Positions 60,390 through 64,000 of a stretch of DNA of 64,000 nt are shown piece after piece; within the stretch, counting starts at the first letter, position 1; each line of letters opens with the position of its first letter. A program made the translations under genes and the position numbers. The DNA is from Halobacteriovorax sp. (GTDB lineage Bacteria; Bdellovibrionota; Bacteriovoracia; Bacteriovoracales; Bacteriovoracaceae): the NCBI GenBank assembly GCA_020048985.1, contig JAIFLR010000022.1, positions 1 to 64,000 of the forward strand, in the 5' to 3' direction. The notes below the pieces were generated by a model, which saw nothing but the letters and a program-made list of their open reading frames with translations, had not been told where the DNA came from and made no database searches.

Positions 60390-60986
60390 ATGAAGTTGTT
60401 AGTTGTTCTACTTGTATCCCTGTTTTCTTTTATGTCTTTTGCCCAGACAAGAATCGTATCTATAGATGCATTCGATTATTCGTATACTGGCGGACTTTCT
60501 TTCAGACATGAAGAAGGCAAAGATGACGACCGTGACACCACAACGTTCAAATTTAACCTTAACTACGCTCAGAACCTTGAGCAATACGAAGGCTTAATGT
60601 GGAAAGCTCAGGCCTACTGGAACCGCGTGGATGAAGATTTTGGATCAAACGATACACTAAGCTCAACTTTCGGCGCTGGCGGAGGAATACTTTATAACTT
60701 CAATGCAGCTGATATTAAAAATTCCATCATGGCCGGAGCTATGGTTGGCATTGAAAGACAAACAATTGAACTCGCTGGTGGTGATGACGAGTCTGGTTTT
60801 AACTTCTTTTTGAACCTTGAAGCAGGTAAACGTTGGGATATGGGCACGTATTCAGCTGCCAACATCTCTTATGCCCCTACAGTTTCTTTGAACTTAAAAA
60901 GATATGGGGGCGATATTCGCGATGAATACTTCACAACCAGTCGTGACATCAGATTTAATTTCTTAAAATTTGATATTCTCTTCTAA
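60390..60986 (+). CDS. Predicted outer-membrane barrel protein
   Basis: 198 residues with a strong AAGGAG site, signal peptide (SLFSFMSFA/QTRI) and alternating aromatic strands ending FNFLKFDILF (C-terminal Phe). Small enough for eight strands. It is the first of three barrel genes in a row, each ending in its own terminator or gap. Confidence 0.7.
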   Translation: MKLLVVLLVSLFSFMSFAQTRIVSIDAFDYSYTGGLSFRHEEGKDDDRDTTTFKFNLNYAQNLEQYEGLMWKAQAYWNRVDEDFGSNDTLSSTFGAGGGILYNFNAADIKNSIMAGAMVGIERQTIELAGGDDESGFNFFLNLEAGKRWDMGTYSAANISYAPTVSLNLKRYGGDIRDEYFTTSRDIRFNFLKFDILF

Positions 60987-61009
60987 TTTTTCCTGACATC
61001 AGTATTAAG

Positions 61010-61037
61010 AGAAGGCCACTTTCGAGTGGCCTTTTTC
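61010..61037 (+). terminator. Terminator after the barrel gene at 60390
   Basis: AAGGCCACT-ttcg-AGTGGCCTT followed by TTT; a UUCG tetraloop hairpin. Confidence 0.88.
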
Positions 61038-61234
61038 ATTCTCATGGGGGCAATTAACGTCAATCTTTTGTCACTCATCGGACCTTGAAAAACCTTCAGA
61101 AAATTCCAATCAGAAAAAAAGCTATTGCCAAAAGAAACGAGTTTCGTGACACTTTTAGTAACACATTTTTAGTTTTGCTTAAGTTCCAAACATGAATACG
61201 AATGACTTGATGTCATTTTTTTAAAGGAGATTTC

Positions 61235-62329
61235 ATGAAAAAACAGTTAATCGTTGCTCTAGGACTTGCCGTTCTTGCAACACCTGCATTCGCTTCAAAA
61301 GCTCGTTTGCAAGCTCTTGGTGAAGACACAAACGGTTCATTTTACATCAATGACAACCGTAACATCTTCCTTAACGCTGCTCACGTTAACAACCACAAGG
61401 ATTTCGTAACTTTCGAAACTGGTAACACTACTGCTGACGCTACTGATGATTCAGCTGTAGCTCCACGTCCAGAAGGCGGAGTTTTCTTTGGTCAAGGTAA
61501 TCTAGTTTACGGTGTTCAACTTGGTAACGAGTCAAACACTTCTAACACTCTTAGAAACTGGGCTGGCTCTGCAACTGAACAGAACAACGTTGACCTTTTC
61601 GTAGCTGGTGACGCTGGCGTTAAATGGGGTGCAAACCTTACTTACGGTAAAGTAACTGAAACTGCTACTGTAGACAGCTCTGATGTTATGCGCACTCGTC
61701 TTGGTGTAGTTGCTGGCGATATCGAAGGTTTCGCTAACATCTCTCTTAAGAATGAAGTTAAGGATAAAGATGGTTCAGAGTTCGAAGGTAAACTTGGCTA
61801 CCAGATCGGTGGATCTTATGCTATGAATGCTTACAAGTTCTTTGCTGAATACCGTAACATTGAAGGTGAAGATAAGACTGCTAACGCTGATGGTTCTGTA
61901 AAACTTTTAAGAGTTGGTGCTGGACGTACAGACAAGCTTAACGACAAAGCTTCTCTTTTCACTAAGCTAGAAGTTTCTCAGACAACTATCAATGCTGAAG
62001 CTGCTACAGGCGCACTAACAACTGGTGGAGAAGATCAAAAAACAACAAATCTTCCATTAACTGTTGGTCTTGAGTACGATGCTGCTTCTTGGTTAACTCT
62101 TCGCAGCTCAGTTTCTCAGTCTCTTTACTCTGATGTATCTCTTAAAGCTACATCAAACCAAAATCTTGCTAACACAACTGTTGTAAACGCTGGTGCTTCA
62201 CTTAAGTTCGGCGAAATGTCAGTTGATGGCGTGATCGGTAACGGTGATGCTGCTCTAGCTTCTGGTACAAACGGTTCTCTACGTACAGACAACCTTATGT
62301 CTCGCGTTTCTTTCAACTACAACTGGTAA
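61235..62329 (+). CDS. Major outer-membrane porin-like protein
   Basis: 364 residues with AAGGAG before the ATG, a signal peptide (LGLAVLATPAFA/SKAR), a mature N-terminus LQALGEDTNGSFYINDNRNIFLN, and a C-terminus SRVSFNYNW. Codons are strikingly uniform (GCT, GGT, AAC, CTT), as in very highly expressed genes. The start ALG-x-x-T-x-GSFYI-x-D-x-RNIFLNPA is familiar from abundant barrels of Bdellovibrio-like bacteria. Flanked by strong terminators. Confidence 0.75.
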   Translation: MKKQLIVALGLAVLATPAFASKARLQALGEDTNGSFYINDNRNIFLNAAHVNNHKDFVTFETGNTTADATDDSAVAPRPEGGVFFGQGNLVYGVQLGNESNTSNTLRNWAGSATEQNNVDLFVAGDAGVKWGANLTYGKVTETATVDSSDVMRTRLGVVAGDIEGFANISLKNEVKDKDGSEFEGKLGYQIGGSYAMNAYKFFAEYRNIEGEDKTANADGSVKLLRVGAGRTDKLNDKASLFTKLEVSQTTINAEAATGALTTGGEDQKTTNLPLTVGLEYDAASWLTLRSSVSQSLYSDVSLKATSNQNLANTTVVNAGASLKFGEMSVDGVIGNGDAALASGTNGSLRTDNLMSRVSFNYNW

Positions 62330-62356
62330 TTTGTTAACTCAAAAAACTTAAAGTGT

Positions 62357-62386
62357 TGGGCCCGGAGAAATCCGGGCCTTTTTATT
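62357..62386 (+). terminator. Terminator after the porin-like gene
   Basis: GGCCCGGA-gaaa-TCCGGGCC followed by TTTTT; a GAAA tetraloop hairpin. Confidence 0.9.
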
Positions 62387-62513
62387 TTCTGCCCTAAGTC
62401 ATCCTTGCTAGTCCCATTCCGAACCATCTAAATACCACTCAATGTCAGTAAAATCCTCTAGGAATCCTCCGAGTCTATAAGTACAATTTCTAGCAAACAT
62501 AAGGAGTCTCTCA

Positions 62514-63437
62514 ATGAAAAAGTTTCTAGCTGTTGCAGCTGTACTTGCTGTCACTTCAGTTAACGCTGAAGAAGTTAAGTTTGGTGATTTGAACTATTTC
62601 CTTAAGCAGGGTCAATTTAATGTTGGCGTTGATGCGATCGCAAATAATGAACCTTCGAGAGTTGGTGGAGCTGATACTGAAGTCGATGGGTACCAATTGA
62701 ATACTCAGTTTGGTTACGCTTTGACAGATTCCTTGAATGTGACTGCTGGTCTGAATTATCTTTATGATGGGGAAACTGAGGTTAACGGAGGCGCAAGTGC
62801 TGACGACTCAGGAATTCAGAATCCTAAGTTTGGTGCGAATTACCGATTAATGAAACAAAGTGATGCTGGTCTTAACTTTGATGTTGGAGCAGTTGCCACT
62901 CTCAATGTAATTGACCGCGAAGTAGGAACAAAAGATAAAGAAGGGAATAACCAAAACCCGATTTATTCTAATTATGCTGATCCAAGAACCAGTCTTGAAG
63001 TGAATGCCCGTCTTGGTAATAAGTGGAATGAAGCCAATGAATACTACTTCCTAGCTGCTGCCACTTATCGCATGGATGGCGAGTATGAGCAGTTAGAAGG
63101 AGACATGATCGATATGGATTCTTCAGTTGATTTCAAGCTAGGCGCTTTTTATCAATACCGCCCAGTTAATGAGTTCATGATGACTTTTGGTTTAACAGGT
63201 ACTCGCGTTGGTGAAGTTGATGGGAATGATGAGTCAGAAGATTTTACGATCACGGACCACTTAGATTATCAGTTTAGCTTCAACGCTAAATATCTTGTTA
63301 CTGATTCTATGATCGCTAAATTTATCTTCACCCAAGACAACAGAAGCGACTTTGATTACGAAGCAAATTCAGGGGATTCTGAAGTTGATAAACGCCATGC
63401 TCTTCAGTACGGCCTTGGCGTCGATTTGTTATTTTAA
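62514..63437 (+). CDS. Predicted outer-membrane barrel protein
   Basis: 307 residues with AAGGAG upstream, a signal peptide (VAAVLAVTSVNA/EEVK) and acidic strand-rich sequence ending LQYGLGVDLLF (terminal Phe). About 12 strands would fit. It is unlike the porin before it. No strong terminator is visible in the 10 bases before the convergent small gene. Confidence 0.7.
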   Translation: MKKFLAVAAVLAVTSVNAEEVKFGDLNYFLKQGQFNVGVDAIANNEPSRVGGADTEVDGYQLNTQFGYALTDSLNVTAGLNYLYDGETEVNGGASADDSGIQNPKFGANYRLMKQSDAGLNFDVGAVATLNVIDREVGTKDKEGNNQNPIYSNYADPRTSLEVNARLGNKWNEANEYYFLAAATYRMDGEYEQLEGDMIDMDSSVDFKLGAFYQYRPVNEFMMTFGLTGTRVGEVDGNDESEDFTITDHLDYQFSFNAKYLVTDSMIAKFIFTQDNRSDFDYEANSGDSEVDKRHALQYGLGVDLLF

Positions 63438-63447
63438 TTTTTTAGTT

Positions 63448-63612
63448 TTACTGGCCTGAGGGGATTCCATATCTTTTGGCCAGTAAGCTTTTAATTAGCC
63501 CTTCCCTGTCACAATCAATTTTTAATTCATCCATTAAGCGCTCCAAGAGCTGGATCTTTTCCTCCACTTCACTCAATTCCTCTAGCAGTTGTTTGGAATG
63601 ATGTATGACCAT
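63448..63612 (-). CDS. Small coiled-coil protein
   Basis: 54 residues from the ATG at 63612, which has AAGGGG at the right distance; the track starts six codons upstream over that ribosome site. The core LLEELSEVEEKIQLLERLMDELK is a heptad-like helix. No known family. The gene shares an operator-like intergenic region with the divergent YejM-like gene. Confidence 0.5.
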   Translation of the reverse strand: MVIHHSKQLLEELSEVEEKIQLLERLMDELKIDCDREGLIKSLLAKRYGIPSGQ

Positions 63613-63633
63613 AGTTTTTATCCCCTTCATTGA

Positions 63634-63697
63634 GCCATTATATAGTCATTGTTTGATATGCCAAACAAGAACTTGGTGGTTCAAACAATTATATGGC
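63634..63697. promoter_or_regulatory. Operator-like cluster of TTGTTTG/CAAACAA heptamers
   Basis: TTGTTTG at 63649, CAAACAA at 63662 and again at 63682. The first two form an inverted repeat with 6-bp spacing, the last two a direct repeat with 20-bp phasing. The outer bases GCCATTATATA and ATATGGC add a second, imperfect inverted repeat. It lies between two divergent starts. Confidence 0.5.
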
Positions 63698-63733
63698 TTT
63701 TCAGGTACTTAACATGTTGTATAAACTAGTCCC

Positions 63734-64000
63734 ATGAATAAAAGATCCTTCGCCCTCTCTTGGGGCCGTAAAATGTTTTTCGGCATAGGCTGGGCCTTAA
63801 CCAGTCTGGTCGCACTCAATTATTTGCAAAGTATGATCATCCCGCAGACCATTGTTGGTTGGATGTATTTTCTCACGACATTTATTGGCCACTACGGATT
63901 GCTTTTATCACTGGTTTATTTTTTCATCTATTGTCCCGTCGTTTATATTTTTCCTTCTTATTACGTCTCAAGAATTTGGTCGATCACATTACTTTTAGCG
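63734..64000 (+). CDS. YejM/PbgA-like inner-membrane protein (DUF3413), partial
   Basis: Not in the track since it runs off the right edge; I translated 89 residues from the ATG at 63734. Three predicted helices with SWGRKMFFGIGWALTSLVALNYL and FIGHYGLLLSLVYFFIYCPVVYIFP resemble the DUF3413 domain of E. coli YejM (SWGHWFALFN ... IIGHFSFLVFATYLLILFPLTFI). YejM regulates LPS synthesis through LpxC turnover. The periplasmic sulfatase-like domain would lie beyond the window. Confidence 0.7.
   Translation, partial: MNKRSFALSWGRKMFFGIGWALTSLVALNYLQSMIIPQTIVGWMYFLTTFIGHYGLLLSLVYFFIYCPVVYIFPSYYVSRIWSITLLLA

Overview
The window looks like chromosome of a Gram-negative bacterium of the Bdellovibrionota, most likely a Bacteriovorax/Peredibacter-like member. 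This is inferred from AT-rich coding DNA, many exported lipoproteins and outer-membrane barrels, Lol/MacB-type transporters, PrkA kinase, Lgt, MltD and the overall protein character; no marker gene proves it. Genes are dense, with many 4-base ATGA overlaps and short gaps.

Layout: 0-7 kb holds a partial epimerase and two copies of an approx. 0.7-kb module. Each copy has a minus-strand terminator, a gene for an HTH protein resembling the tail of a serine recombinase, and a structured 3' region. The terminator and spacer at the left end of each copy match the trailer of the tRNA-His gene at 6.4 kb. 7-24 kb is mixed: HAD phosphatase, a LolD/MacB-type exporter, RluA-type pseudouridine synthase, PrkA, a 5'-nucleotidase-like lipoprotein, cysteine desulfurase plus NadA (NAD synthesis), and a ParA/ParB pair. 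24-29.4 kb has a gene behind a good sigma-54 promoter match, glutamate dehydrogenase, small exported proteins, a stand-alone ComM-type N-terminal domain and a DUF4160/CopG-like toxin-antitoxin candidate. 29.4-34.6 kb is a housekeeping block (pfkA, gpmI, rlmH, rsfS, obgE, rpmA, rplU).

34.6-38.7 kb is a surface-glycan-type operon (GT2, APH-type kinase, nucleotidyltransferase, GT-C membrane protein) in which the GT-C gene appears split by a one-base frameshift in a homopolymer. 38.8-54.0 kb is the most unusual region. Two rifampin-phosphotransferase-like dikinases flank a five-gene ABC/LolA-like/outer-membrane export operon, a CDP-archaeol-synthase-like protein, a UbiA-family transferase and a GNAT protein; all face a 972-residue fusion of a class III aminotransferase with a cyanobacterial-type acyl-ACP reductase that keeps the catalytic Cys motif. 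Together these suggest a lipid pathway: acyl thioester to aldehyde to amine, possible N-acylation, phosphorylation and CTP activation of a lipid alcohol, then export to the outer membrane. The pathway is inference; the domain assignments rest on visible motifs.

54-64 kb carries an exported phosphodiesterase-like enzyme, Lgt, MltD, three outer-membrane barrels with strong terminators, a tiny coiled-coil protein and the start of a YejM/PbgA-like (DUF3413) membrane protein behind an operator-like cluster of heptamers.
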